Positions 1-10,165 of a DNA stretch of 64,000 nucleotides are shown here, in pieces; the first letter of the stretch is position 1; each line of letters opens with the position of its first letter. The translations under genes and the position numbers were made by a program. The notes under the pieces are model-generated. The model ran no database searches. It was not told the DNA's origin and saw nothing but the letters and a program-made list of their open reading frames with translations. The DNA is from Ambrosia x helenae (Eukaryota; Streptophyta; Magnoliopsida; Asterales; Asteraceae), in assembly GCA_030844895.1 (NCBI GenBank), contig CM061223.1, forward strand, positions 16,999,994 to 17,063,993, written 5' to 3'.

Positions 1-3000
1 TCCTCAAGAATCCTTGTAGCTTCAATTGCTGCATTTTCTTTGCCAGAAAGAATATTTGCACCTAACTCGTGTTTTTCATTAGTTTTTGCAGGGTCAGCCC
101 AAAAGCCAGATGAATAGTTTCTTGCCAATATTCGCCAAATGGCAAGAGCCTTGGAGCTCATTCCTTTGCTTTCACAGAGAAAAGCAAGTGTCCTTAAATG
201 CCCTGAATCGTTCAGTAAAGTTTCCAACTCTTCCTGCATGACATGAAAATATTTATCTCTTATTCTCTTGTACTTGTATAATCTAAAACATGATTTGATT
301 TTGTAGCATACTATCAATCAAATCAAGCATGAAAACTATCTTATGCTAAATAATTCGAAAACGTCTTCTATTTCCATAGAAGGATGCACGAGCAATATAT
401 TACTAACTATTAGAGTGTTGACCTTAAGTCAAATGTAGAGGTGCTAAACAGGTGGGTCAGGTACGGGCATACGTAGTAGATGTCGAAACTAGACAGGTCG
501 GGTTGGGCTAATTTGCACACATTTCCATCTACTTATTTTTTTATATTAATCCAAGTCTTTGAATAAAACAAATATGCCTTTAAAATAGACTTTAGGAGAA
601 TTTCAACCCACTTGACGTGTCCGACCCATTTTGACCCGTTTGAGATATATGATCAAAACTATATGATCAAAATTGACACCTCAAGTTCAAAAGTCAGAAT
701 TTTAAAGTTATTTAGAATTCAAAAATTATAAAAAAATGACGAGGAAAGAATAAAGTAAAACACCCGTACCACTATACACCAGTTTTCAGAAGATGCGAGA
801 CTCTCCATTTCATCAACACAACTCAGAGCTCTATACAGATACATTAATAGCGTGTCAACTCCCTCCCTCACAGATGTTGTAAGATCCTTCTCACGTGAAA
901 CTTTCAAATACCTACAATTTTTTTACAAAAACATGAGGTAAAAATAAACTATTAATAAGAACTGACACAGAAGAAAGCATATAAACCTAATTAAGTTTTT
1001 TATTGCAGTGTCCAATAACTCATCTCTATTTGGAGGATTTAGAAGAAACTCATCATCCACAGCAGTCTCCAAACCTGCTTTTTTAAGAAAGATAGCTCTT
1101 TGAATTGCTATTAATCCATTGTCGATAACACTCTCTAGAGGAGCAGGTGGAGGGTGTAGCCCCCAATAACGATTCTTGGGTACCTGAAAAAACAATTTGT
1201 TATCAAAAAGACAATAACAGCTAATTGCATTCAGAGTTAAAACAATTTTTTTTCAGAACACAAAAACCCATCAAGATTTTAGATTTAAGATAACGCGATC
1301 AGTAATGGGTCAAAATGAATGAAAGCATATGCAAGTATACCAGCAAAGACCAACGATTTGGATCTGGCATGATGAACGGGAATATTTCAGAAGGCTGCAT
1401 TGTTTCAGATAGCAGAAAATGGTTGACTGCTTCCTCAAAATGCAAGTCAAACATTAACAAGAATCCCACTTGAGCATGAACAAGTGAAAGGGTTTCTTTT
1501 GAGATTTCGCCATCATCGTGAAGCTCCTCAGCTAAGGAAACAGCCTCCTTGAAATCCTTCTTTTTTAACAGATCTTTGATTTGTTCTTCAGAAGGTACTT
1601 TTAAGTAACAAATAACCTATAGGAATATAAAATGAGCGTTATACTAGAGAGCATACATGGAAGGTGAAGAATGCAAGAAATTGAGCAAATCATTACTATA
1701 ATACCGGGAACCCGTTGCCCAAAGCTTGGAAGAAATCCAAGGACCACATAAACACATGACCTTGTTGCTTTAACTATGATACATAAGATGGTTATGTTAC
1801 CACATAATCCACCCTCTTTTTCTCTCCTACTATATCTAGTCAACACTAAATACAAGTGCTTATGTGATTCTCACGGTTCTCTACTTCAAATTGGTTTTGA
1901 ATTGGGTGAGCCCCTATGTGAAGTGTGAACATATGAAGATTAAAATTGATAATTTGATACCTTATTATATTTATACAATCAAGTTTCTTAAGGTTTTATG
2001 CACAAAAATTTTATGCACAAAAATTTGACAAACACTAAAAGTGACAGCTTTGACCCATTTATTTAAGAATAAGAGGAGCCGTCGTATTTCATCTCAAATG
2101 GATAAAATCAAAAGGATAAAATAGAAGGGGAACGCGTCAAACGGGTTGAAAGTAGCTTAAAAGTCTATTTCTATTGCATTAATTCAAAAGAAATTAGTGG
2201 ACGATAATTGTTTTCAAGTCAACCGAAACGGGCCCTTCCTGTTTTAACCCATACTAAAAAATGACCCGTTTTAACTGCTTAACAGCGCCACCCAATCTGC
2301 CTATCCCACCTGTAGAAAAATCTGTTAATGCTTAATTGTCTAAAACTAATAATCGAGTGAAAGTCCTATTTACCTAGGCAGCTGGATTAGTGGCTCTAAC
2401 CAATTGTAGCAATGCATGATGCTTAATTACATTTACGGGTTATTAGAACAATGTGCACCATATCAACAATCTTTTAACTTAAATAGACATGACTTCACAT
2501 ATGCCCATCACAACAAAAAAACTCGGTTGATTATAGAGTCGAACATACCTTGTTTGGTGTTGCTACAACCACCGCCTTGCCATTTCCATCCTCATCATCA
2601 GCTATAACATGATTACCGCGTCCCTCTCCTCCAAGCACAACCTTCTGAACACAATTCCCGGATTTCTTAGCATACAACTCCATCTTGCCACTTTGAATAG
2701 CAGCCACACAAGATCCCATCTCTCCAATACCATCCGGGGAGCCATTAAACACCAAACTTCCACCCACAGGTTGCCCATGAGAATTAACAATAATCCCCAC
2801 ATTATCAACCAACATAAGAATCTTATAATCCTTTTTCAAAACCTTAAGCCGCGATACACTCGACACATCCGGAAACGAAAATATCAACCCACATTGACCC
2901 GTAACACACGAACACAAATAATAACCACTCGAACACCCCACAATCATGGAATCATTAACCCAAACCAAATCTTTAACCACATCAACACACGTGATCTCCC

Positions 3001-3676
3001 TCAATGTCACAAGTGACCCCGCGACACTATCATAATTCTCACTACTCCTACCAACCAACCCCACCAATATCAACTTCTTCCCAACCGCAGCAGCAAAAAC
3101 ACAATTATCATCAATCGGCAAATCATTCACTCCACCACCGCCACCACCGTTCACCCTACCGCCAACACCACCGCCTAACCTCTGCAAGAAACTCGACCCA
3201 CCAACCGCATCACTCCCACCTACAGTTAACTTCGAAAAACACGCGTTTCCATCACTCCTTAACCTCCTAGCAACAACACTAACACCTTTCAAAGCACCAA
3301 TCTTTTTAACAGGCTTAACTAACTCCAAATCAACAAAATGTATAAACCCATCTGCAACTACCAAAACCTTCTCTATTTCACCAAACACATGTATAGCTTC
3401 TACAGCATAATCACTAACAACAATATGCCTAACAAATTTCAAATTTTGATCACTACCCACATCACCAACATGCCCATTATCACTACTACTACTAAAATCA
3501 GAACTGGGATATTGTAAATTAAGTAAAAGAAGTTTACCAGACGCAGTGCCAACGTAAATTAGGGTTTGGGATAAAGATGGGGAAAACAGAGCTAAAGATC
3601 GAATTGAGGCTGAAGATGGGTTGAATTCTGAAAAGGGTTCGATGATTGTGCGTGATTTGAGATGGGGTTTGGCCAT
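1..3676 (-). CDS. VPS3: VPS3-like (TGFBRAP1 homologue) CORVET tethering subunit, 5 exons visible, 3' part off window
   Basis: Five minus-strand exons join in frame: 3676-2549 (376 codons), 1616-1341 (92 codons), 1183-987, 911-770 and 233-1. Introns are GT-AG, e.g. donor AAG/GTATGT at 2548 and acceptor CTATAG before 1616. The start follows MAKPHLKSRTIIEPFSEF, as expected for plant VPS3, with an N-terminal citron homology (CNH) beta-propeller over roughly residues 20-330. Exons 2-5 give the conserved helical part (CYLKVPSEEQIKDLL, RYWGLHPPPAPLE, WRILARNYSSGFW). About 658 residues are visible; plant family members are near 980, so the C-terminus lies left of base 1. VPS3 is known as the CORVET-specific subunit that tethers vesicles at endosomes/vacuoles with Rab5-type GTPases. 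A Gly-rich loop (GGGVGGRVNGGGGGGV) interrupts the propeller. No stop or frameshift is seen; the gene looks functional. Confidence 0.93.
424..2320. repeat. Degenerate interspersed repeats inside VPS3 introns (about 424-660 and 2050-2320)
   Basis: Two introns of the VPS3 gene hold sequences rich in GGGTCGGGTT and GACCCGTTTTGA-type words, starting near GAGGTGCTAAACAGG at 440 and near 2090. A related start (GAGGTGGCAAAAGGG) occurs at 22106. They look like old non-autonomous repeats. I could not find clear target duplications, so the class is open. Confidence 0.35.
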
Positions 3677-4197
3677 AGATGAGTCTTTGGGCTTAAAGCT
3701 TCGAACTTTCCGCCATTGATGTAGAGAAAGATGGGGTTTATTGATCGATCATTGACTCCAATTCTTCTTGGCTGTGTTAGATATAGTATGTTAAAGATCT
3801 TTAAAAGTGACTTCCTATGTAAATTTTCATTTCATACTAAAAGCAACAATAATTACAAGTGAGGCGCGGGTAGACAGGCAACAAAAATTAAATTAGAATT
3901 AGCTTAATGGGTTTATTGTATTGTAAAACAAAAATTAAAACTTGCATAGTGTAAAATTTAATGGATTGAGTCAAAAAAAATTTAAGTTAACAATTAAAGG
4001 GAAAGTTTAGAACACAAACGATCATTATCTTGTGAAGGGTATGAAGTGAGTATATGGGGTGCTTGATTTTGATTGCGAAGGGGTTATGATGTTACGATGA
4101 ATTTTCCGACGTCGGGAGGTGTAGATCAGTAGGTGGCTTATGCAGGTGGTGTTGACCGTCGATACAGTGGTGGTGGTGGTGGTGGTGGCGGATTGTT
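3677..4197. other. 5' flank of VPS3 gene, no gene seen
   Basis: Contains the presumed 5'UTR and promoter of the minus-strand VPS3 gene. Beyond AT-rich sequence and a GGT/GTG run near 4158-4190 I see no coding or mobile signature. Confidence 0.4.
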
Positions 4198-4755
4198 AGC
4201 ATTCGAGTTGTACATTGTTTTAGGTTAGGTATTAATATTAGAGTTATACATTGTTTTAGGTTAGATGTTAACATTAGAATTATACATTGTTTAAGGTTAA
4301 CTGTTAACAATGGAGTTATACATTGTTACTTGTTTTAGGTTAGGTGCTACCCGAATTTTTCCTGCATGTAAGGGGTTGTTTGGTAAGCCTCTTAATAAGG
4401 CTCTAAACCATTCAGGACTGAATGATTCACAGCGCATTTGTTTCAGCTTCTGAATGGAATGGTTAAGGCTGAACCATAAAGATTTGGGATGTTGCTGAAC
4501 CATTAAATAATGAACTATTAAGCACTGAACTAGGTTGAACCTTAATGAGACTCTCCTACCAATGTGGGACAAGAAAATTAATCATTAAGAGGTCCAACTT
4601 AATAATAAAGCACTTAACCATTCAGACATCTTAATGATTAAATACTTAATCAACCAAACAACCCCTAAATGTGAAGTGCATCAGACTATTTCATATTTAA
4701 AGTTGATGTGTCATTAGATTTGTCAACCCTGGAACGCTCACGGGGTATAATCTAG
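4198..4755 (+). mobile_element. Helitron 3' end with minisatellite, split by a MITE
   Basis: The 3' terminus is a GC-rich stem (CCCTGGAACGCTCACGGGG, 4731-4749) followed by TATAATCTAG and a T, the classical Helitron hairpin + CTAG/T end at 4755. Upstream is a degenerate ~30-35 bp minisatellite (ATTAGAGTTATACATTG...TTTAGGTTAG, 4198-4352). The same block, in the same order, recurs on the minus strand at 14495-14735. The 5' end was not located. Confidence 0.6.
4372..4665. mobile_element. Tourist/PIF-Harbinger-like MITE (294 bp), TSD TAA
   Basis: Perfect 12-bp terminal inverted repeats GGGGTTGTTTGG / CCAAACAACCCC are flanked by TAA on both sides (4369-4371, 4666-4668). The related Helitron copy near 14.57-14.58 kb (read on the minus strand) has CATGTAACTG at this point with a single TAA, i.e. 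an empty site. No coding capacity. Confidence 0.85.
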
Positions 4756-5227
4756 TATAATAATAATAAAATGTTTTCAGATTCGACCGGCCGAATTACA
4801 TTAATCTTTGTTCGAATTCAGTGGCAGATGTAGCCCGAATTACATTAATCTGTTTATTAGTGGTTTAAGTTCCTCACATCGGATATGCGAGTTTGCATTT
4901 GTCATGTCGTTCTGGGCCTGCCAATCCGGATGTCGTCTCTCTGTCAAATGTCGTCGTTTATGTGACCTCTCAAATGCTACGCCAACGTCTCATCGAAACA
5001 CTATGTTGCGGTTAAGGTCCTCCTGACGTGTGGCCCGTTTTTGCAGGTGACGGTTTAGACAACGCATCTCAAAATCCACTGTAAAAATTTTGAATTTTTG
5101 TGTATCTGTAACATTTTTATTTACTAGATATTCAACGTGTTCAACTTATTTCTTCGATCCACCAATTAACTTTTGTACAACTTGCATACTACAAAGTTTA
5201 TAGATTTTTTTTTTCATTTTACTGTAG
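4756..5227. other. Intergenic, upstream of Di19 pseudogene
   Basis: A word AATTACATTAATCT is repeated at 4794 and 4838. No recognisable coding homology was found; it may include unrecognised upstream exon remains of the pseudogene that follows. Confidence 0.3.
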
Positions 5228-5610
5228 GATCAACCGTGTGAAGAAACAAAAGCATTTCATGTAGTTGGAGAAGCGGATGGTGATGAGCGGAGGCCTGAAT
5301 ACTTGTGCGCATTCTGCGAGGAGGATTTTGACATTGTGGGTCTTTTTGTCATATTGACGAAGAGCACACGGTTAAAGCAAAGAATGGGGTATAGCTATAT
5401 TTTTTTGTTGTTTTAATAAGCCTCTAAAGTATTATTCGTCTTAAAGTTTCCATTTTTTTTGGAAATACATAAAGTCTAGAACTTTATGTAGCATTCAAAC
5501 AATAATATATGTTTCTATGAGGTAAATGCAGGTATGCCTGATATGTACAAAATGGGTGGGAACCGGTTTGATCGGCCATATTACTATGCACAAGAAGAAT
5601 CTGCATATGT
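5228..5610 (+). pseudogene. Di19-type zinc-finger protein pseudogene (two exons)
   Basis: Exon 5228-5388 (acceptor TTTACTGTAG, donor GGG/GTATAG) reads ERRPEYLCAFCEEDFDIVGLF and then, one base out of frame, CHIDEEHTVKAKNG. Exon from 5532 (acceptor AAATGCAG) reads VCLICTKWVGTGLIGHITM. This is the paired C2H2-like zinc-finger core of drought-induced 19 (Di19) nuclear proteins (CPFC..DFD..GLC.HIDEEH / VCPVC...VG.D.V.HI). A missing T in the run at 5342-5346 causes the frameshift; the exon is then 162 nt, a multiple of three. No N-terminus or C-terminal Di19 domain was found. Intron retention argues for DNA-level duplication rather than a processed copy. Confidence 0.75.
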
Positions 5611-6089
5611 TGTTCATTATTTGTATTTTAATGGCGCAAAATCAAACATTGCATAATTCGTATATCATTTATTGGGTAACATTAAACCTTTTTATGACAT
5701 TTTTCAAGTTACCCAAATTCATAGAAATTTGTAATACGTAATTAAAACTTGTATACTACAATCTTTATAAAATAATTTTATCATTTGATTTGGGGATGTA
5801 CGAGGGCTGGTAATGGGTAACATGTATAAGACACGATTAGACCTGTTAACTGAAAAATACACTATGTCATTTTTTACTTTTTTTAAATAATTAGAATTAA
5901 GAGGCAAAGATCCACTATTTCTCTTTTTTTGATGCATAAAATGTATAACTGTGTTATAAACATAGGCTATACAATAGTTAAATGAGTCGTGTTCATGTTT
6001 AGAACTTTTATTATTTGCGTCGTTAGAAACATGTTAAACCTGCTAAGACACGATTTGTCGGGTGTACACACGGATCTCTAACCTTATAA
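5611..6089. other. Intergenic AT-rich, no gene seen
   Basis: Nothing recognisable on either strand apart from GGTAATGGGTAACATG- and GTTAAACCTGCTAAGACACG-like words typical of degenerate interspersed repeats. Confidence 0.3.
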
Positions 6090-6592
6090 GAATAAGGGGT
6101 GTGGAACCCTTCCCCTTCCCTCCTCTTTGTCCACGTCAGCGCCACGTCATATTCCTCATTCTATGGGAAATGGTTCGCCCTTCTCCTCCCTTCCCTTTTT
6201 ATCTATACTATATTATAATGCATGAGGGAATGGTAGTTTAAGATACCCAAAAGTTAAGAACTTTATTTTCATTAATAACCCTAAAATGAAAGTAAAATAG
6301 TCATTCAAACACAATTACAGTTTAGTACCTTATTTTAATTGCACTTTAATTCCCTCATTTTTAGTTAGTAGTTACACTCCCCCCTACAAAATTATAATTC
6401 TTTTATTTAATCATATCATAGCTTTTAAACTATTATATTTTAAAGACATTTGAAAATAACGTGACAACCTGCTCATTTTTGTCGACGTTTTAATCGACAA
6501 TAACTTTTTCATATGTTAATATTATCTAAAAAATACACCACAAAACCGAGCATTATTCTCTTAAATTTGAATACAGTATTTCTATTACCTTT

Positions 6593-8514
6593 TAATTAAA
6601 AAATTGATATGTTAAGTGATTAACAATGTCTAGGGGTGAATAATAATTAAATCGTTAACCAAAACCAAACAAAAAACCATAAGAAACCAAACCAAAATTA
6701 ACTAAATCAAAATGAATATTTCATGTATTCGTGTATTTTTAGCTTTCATACTATCATTTCATGTATTTATACCTCCATTTCATATACTTATAAGTAAATA
6801 TTTTAGCCAAAGTTTGGTTATGAAATAAAATTAACTGAACCGAACTGAAAATTGGCAATCTAACAAAAATCCAAACCAATTGACCGATGTGTTAATAGGA
6901 TCAATTAGCTGATGGCTTCGGTTTTGGTTGAGATTAATAATCGAACCAAACTAAATCATAAACACCCTTAGAAGTGCATGTGTTATTTCCCGCATTGTAC
7001 AAACATCATTCTAAAAAAATAGAGCTTTACAAATATTTATGGTAATTTAAAAAAAAAAAGACTTTTAAAATTTAGAGCTTTAAAACTCTATTAGCATGTA
7101 TAACAAATTAACAGAAAGTGTGGAGACGATAATATCACGTGGCCTTTTTGTTTTTAAAATTCAAAACCCAGGGGCTTTCCCGGTCATTAATTTGTCACCT
7201 AATTAAACCTAACAAAAAACTCAACCCTTCGCCACTGTTTTTTCTTCATCAACCTCCATTTCCACTGCACACTATTTATCGCCTGCACACTTTCTCTTCG
7301 CCAATACATCACTAAGTTTGCTAATGTTTTAATCCATATTCTTTTTAATATATTGATTATGATCTAACATGCATTATTTAGTTATCGAAGTTTTTTTGTT
7401 GATGTCTAGGCAAGATCAAGATAAAAATCAATGGTATTAGATCTAACACGCTTTACGCCTTTATATACTTTGATTTTTACTGTTGTTAGTCTGGAATGAA
7501 CTGTTTTGGTTTAATTTGAAGTCCTTGGTTTTAAAAAGCGCTAGGCGCACAAAAGTGACGAGGTCTGAGCGCATCGCGCAAAGCGCAAAAAGCGTGGGAT
7601 TTTCGTACCCGAAGCTCACACTAATTAAATATTTTTTTTATATATCCCATATATATTCCATGAGTTTTTAGCTCCATTTACCGAAAATATAGCTATAAAT
7701 AAGATTTTTATGTGATTTTACCTATATGTACAAGGCAAAAACACCAAGGTACAACATTTTTATGCATAAAAAATACTCAGGTTACGTGAGGAGCGCGCCT
7801 CAGCGAGAAAAGCACCTGAAATTTGACAAAAAAGCGCTTGAGGTGTGCGCCTTTGGGAAAAAAGGATAGGCGCAAAGCCCTGAGGCGCCCTAGGCTGCGC
7901 CTTGCGCCTAGGCGCGCTTTTTAAAACCTAGATTTGAACTAACATACAGGTTTGGAAGAATCGATCGATTGGTGCCAAAGTAGCTTTGCATATAGGTTAT
8001 ATTGAACTTGTTGTTTACGATATATTCATCTCAGTGGGGTTTATGGTTTTTAATATTACTATTATTTTTTAGTTTTAAAAAAATTGATGTGTTACGTGAC
8101 TAACAATATTCAGGGGTGAGCAATAACCGAAAACAGACATAACCAACCCAAATCAATTGAAAAATAAATTAACCAAACAACCAAAGTAACTTAAAATTGG
8201 TTATCATGTTTTTTATACCATTAGTTAACCAAAATTAACCAAACAAAAAATCGAACATTTCATATATTCTTAGCTTCCATTTCATGTATTTGTAGCTTTA
8301 TACCCTCATTTCATGTACCTCTACGCCAAAATTTTAGACAAAGTTTGGTTTTGGTTATTAAAAAAATTTAACTGAACCGAATTAAAAACCAGCAATCTTA
8401 CAAAATAAACTGAACGGGTTAGCCAATTGGTCAATGAGATCGTTTAGCCGATAAGTTTGGTTTTTGTTGAGACTAATAAGCGAAACAAAACAAACGAACT
8501 ATAAACACCTTAAA
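6593..8514. repeat. Direct repeat pair within Helitron (6593-6972, 8083-8514)
   Basis: Both segments start with AAATTGATRTGTTA..GTGA then GGGGTGA.. and share CATTTCATGTATT, AACTGAACCGAA.T..AAA and TTGAGA.TAATAA.CGAA. They are diverged, so the duplication is old. Inner edges TAGGGGTG / CACCCTTA in the first copy hint at an embedded hAT-like MITE. Confidence 0.6.
7523..7931. mobile_element. Mutator-like MITE (409 bp), 9-bp TSD with one mismatch
   Basis: Ends CCTTGGTTTTAAAAAGCGC / GCGCGCTTTTTAAAACCTAG are inverted repeats rich in GCGC/AGGCGC. Flanking 9-mers ATTTGAAGT (7514-7522) and ATTTGAACT (7932-7940) fit a 9-bp target duplication. It is nested in the Helitron 6202-8558. Confidence 0.7.
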
Positions 8515-8780
8515 GAAATGTTTGTGTTCTCCGTCGCATCGCGCGGGCATCCTGCTAGTTATTTGAAGTATATAACACACACAAAAAGAAAAAAAAACGG
8601 TCACACACACCCACGACCCACCCCCCCTCTCTCTCTTTCTCCAAACTCATTTCTCCTCCAAAGTTCACAACTTCACACACACCCACACAACCTTCTGCAC
8701 CAACCCCACCATCCATCACCGCCTCCGACGGTCGAACACCCACCCACCCCTCTGTCTCTCTTAAACATAAACCCCTCACT

Positions 8781-9213
8781 CTCTATCTCTCTGCACCAAC
8801 CCCTCTGTCATAACCTAAACCAGGAGGAAAAAGAAGGTCGGGTTTCTAATATAAGCCGAAAAATACCACTTTGTTTCAGAGTTTCATTAAAAGGATGAAA
8901 AGATAAATGATCTTCCTCCTCTTCCTTTCTCTCTAATTCCTTCCAAATTTGAAAGATTGAAAATCACCCTAAAAACCCCTTTATTATCCCTCTCATTCCC
9001 TCCATTTCTCTCATACAAAAAACTCTAACACATTTTTTTTCCCACTTCCCAATCATTTCTCTTCCATCTTTTAATGAAATTCTTAAACCTCTCATTCAAA
9101 CAAACAAGCCAATTTTTTTTCACACCCAAAATCAGAATATATATATTATTCGACAGGTGTTCAAATCATCAAACAATTATTCTGGATTCACTCGTAGGAG
9201 ACGACGGTTCAAG
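8781..9213 (+). other. Likely 5' leader region of the F-box gene
   Basis: A pyrimidine-rich stretch ends in ACGGTTCAAG followed by GTTAGA at 9214, a plausible 5'UTR splice donor. The matching acceptor would be TTGTTAG at 10156-10162, four bases before the F-box ATG. Inference only; no transcript evidence. Confidence 0.35.
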
Positions 9214-9438
9214 GTTAGAATATCGTTGCTTCTATTTGTTTGCTAGTGAAAGATGATCCTGAATCGTTAGGTTTAGGGTTTATAATAACATTGCTTATTT
9301 CATTAATTCTAATCATCTACTTGAACACCTTAATTGCCCTATTGTAGACCTAGACTTCTTTCTGTTCATCATATTCTTTTCTAGTGACAGTATCTTTACT
9401 TTAATACTCAGGTTTGTGAATCTAGGGCTAATGAAAAC

Positions 9439-9441
<3 letters not shown>

Positions 9442-9482
<41 letters not shown>
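9442..9482. repeat. Poly(T) tract, 41 bp
   Basis: Uninterrupted T run in the presumed 5'UTR intron of the F-box gene, possibly the tail of an old retroposon. Confidence 0.9.
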
Positions 9483-9486
<4 letters not shown>

Positions 9487-9711
9487 AAATTATGTTATCA
9501 ACACGAGGTTGGGTGACTTCGTGTGCTAGTTAATCAAAGTTTATAGATAGCTTCGTGCAACATTTATTTACATTGTGTGATAGTGATTCTAGAACCTATG
9601 TCCAGACTTCGACTATTTCGTATGCAAATTGATTTTTAAATATCTGTTTTACTTCATTAGAATAGGTTTAAATAAAGAGCAAATATGGAGAGCATATATG
9701 TGTGATTTATG

Positions 9712-10074
9712 CAAAGTTTAAAAGAACGGAAACGAGCCTCAAGGCGTTTTCCCTTTGCCTCACGAGGCGTAAGCTTGAGGCGGAATAAAAAATAAATATA
9801 AAAATTATATATCTTATAAAACATAAAATAACTGGCCTAGATAAGTCTAAAACATCAAAAACATACATCAAAAATATAATAATTGACCCAAAAAGTCTAA
9901 AAACATAAAACACACACCTAAAAACACCCTAAACCCCTTGAGGCGCGAGTTTTCTCAACGCCTTAGCCCTTAGAGGCGTATGTACATACCGAACCCCATG
10001 AGGCGCGCCTCAGACTCATTTTTTTGGCGCCTCGAGGGCCGAGGCACACGCCTCAAACGTTTTTTTAAACCATG
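9712..10074. mobile_element. Mutator-like MITE (363 bp), TSD GATTTATG
   Basis: Ends GTTTAAAAGAACG / CGTTTTTTTAAAC are inverted and interior arms are full of GAGGCG/GGCGCC words. GATTTATG flanks both sides (9704-9711, 10075-10082). It is a relative of the element at 7523 and sits just upstream of the F-box start, in the presumed 5'UTR intron. Confidence 0.7.
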
Positions 10075-10165
10075 GATTTATGAATGTCATGGCTTTTTTT
10101 CCTTTTTTTTTCATTTATTTACGTTTGGTTTATGGTTGATTAACATATGTCCTGTTGTTAGAGTA

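Larger units (their letters stand above)
6202..8558 (+). mobile_element. Helitron (2.36 kb), both termini visible
   Basis: The 5' end is TCTATACTATATTATAATGC after a flanking A. The 3' end is CCGTCGCATCGCGCGGGCAT (hairpin-forming) followed by CCTGCTAG, then a flanking T. The same two termini bound the Helitron proved by an empty site at 46206-55686 (in inverse orientation). No Rep/helicase coding was seen, so it is non-autonomous. It contains an internal direct duplication (6593-6972 and 8083-8514) and a nested Mutator-like MITE. Pyrimidine-rich 5'UTR-like sequence at 7215-7320 may be captured leader DNA, which is inference. Confidence 0.8.
6090..8780. mobile_element. Harbinger-like MITE remnant split by a Helitron
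   Basis: The left half (6094-6201) has GGGGTGTGG..., pyrimidine runs and TGTCCACGTCAGCGCCACGTC, as in the intact copies at 29505 and 43557. The right half resumes after the Helitron at 8559 with an A-rich stretch and CTCTCTTTCTCCAAACTCAT / AAAGTTCACA, matching 29640-29740 of the intact copy. The right TIR was not found. Confidence 0.55.

Noticed and set aside
2602..3270. Plus-strand His/Thr/Pro-rich frames and an alternative minus frame
   Set aside because: They lie inside exon 1 of the VPS3 gene, which has clear homology; antisense and out-of-frame by-products.
4092..4310. Small minus-strand His-rich frame
   Set aside because: Made by a GGT/GTG run plus the minisatellite.
9980..10165. N-terminal extension of the F-box frame
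   Set aside because: The upstream ATG lies in the Mutator-like MITE and poly(T) sequence; the family starts near 10166.
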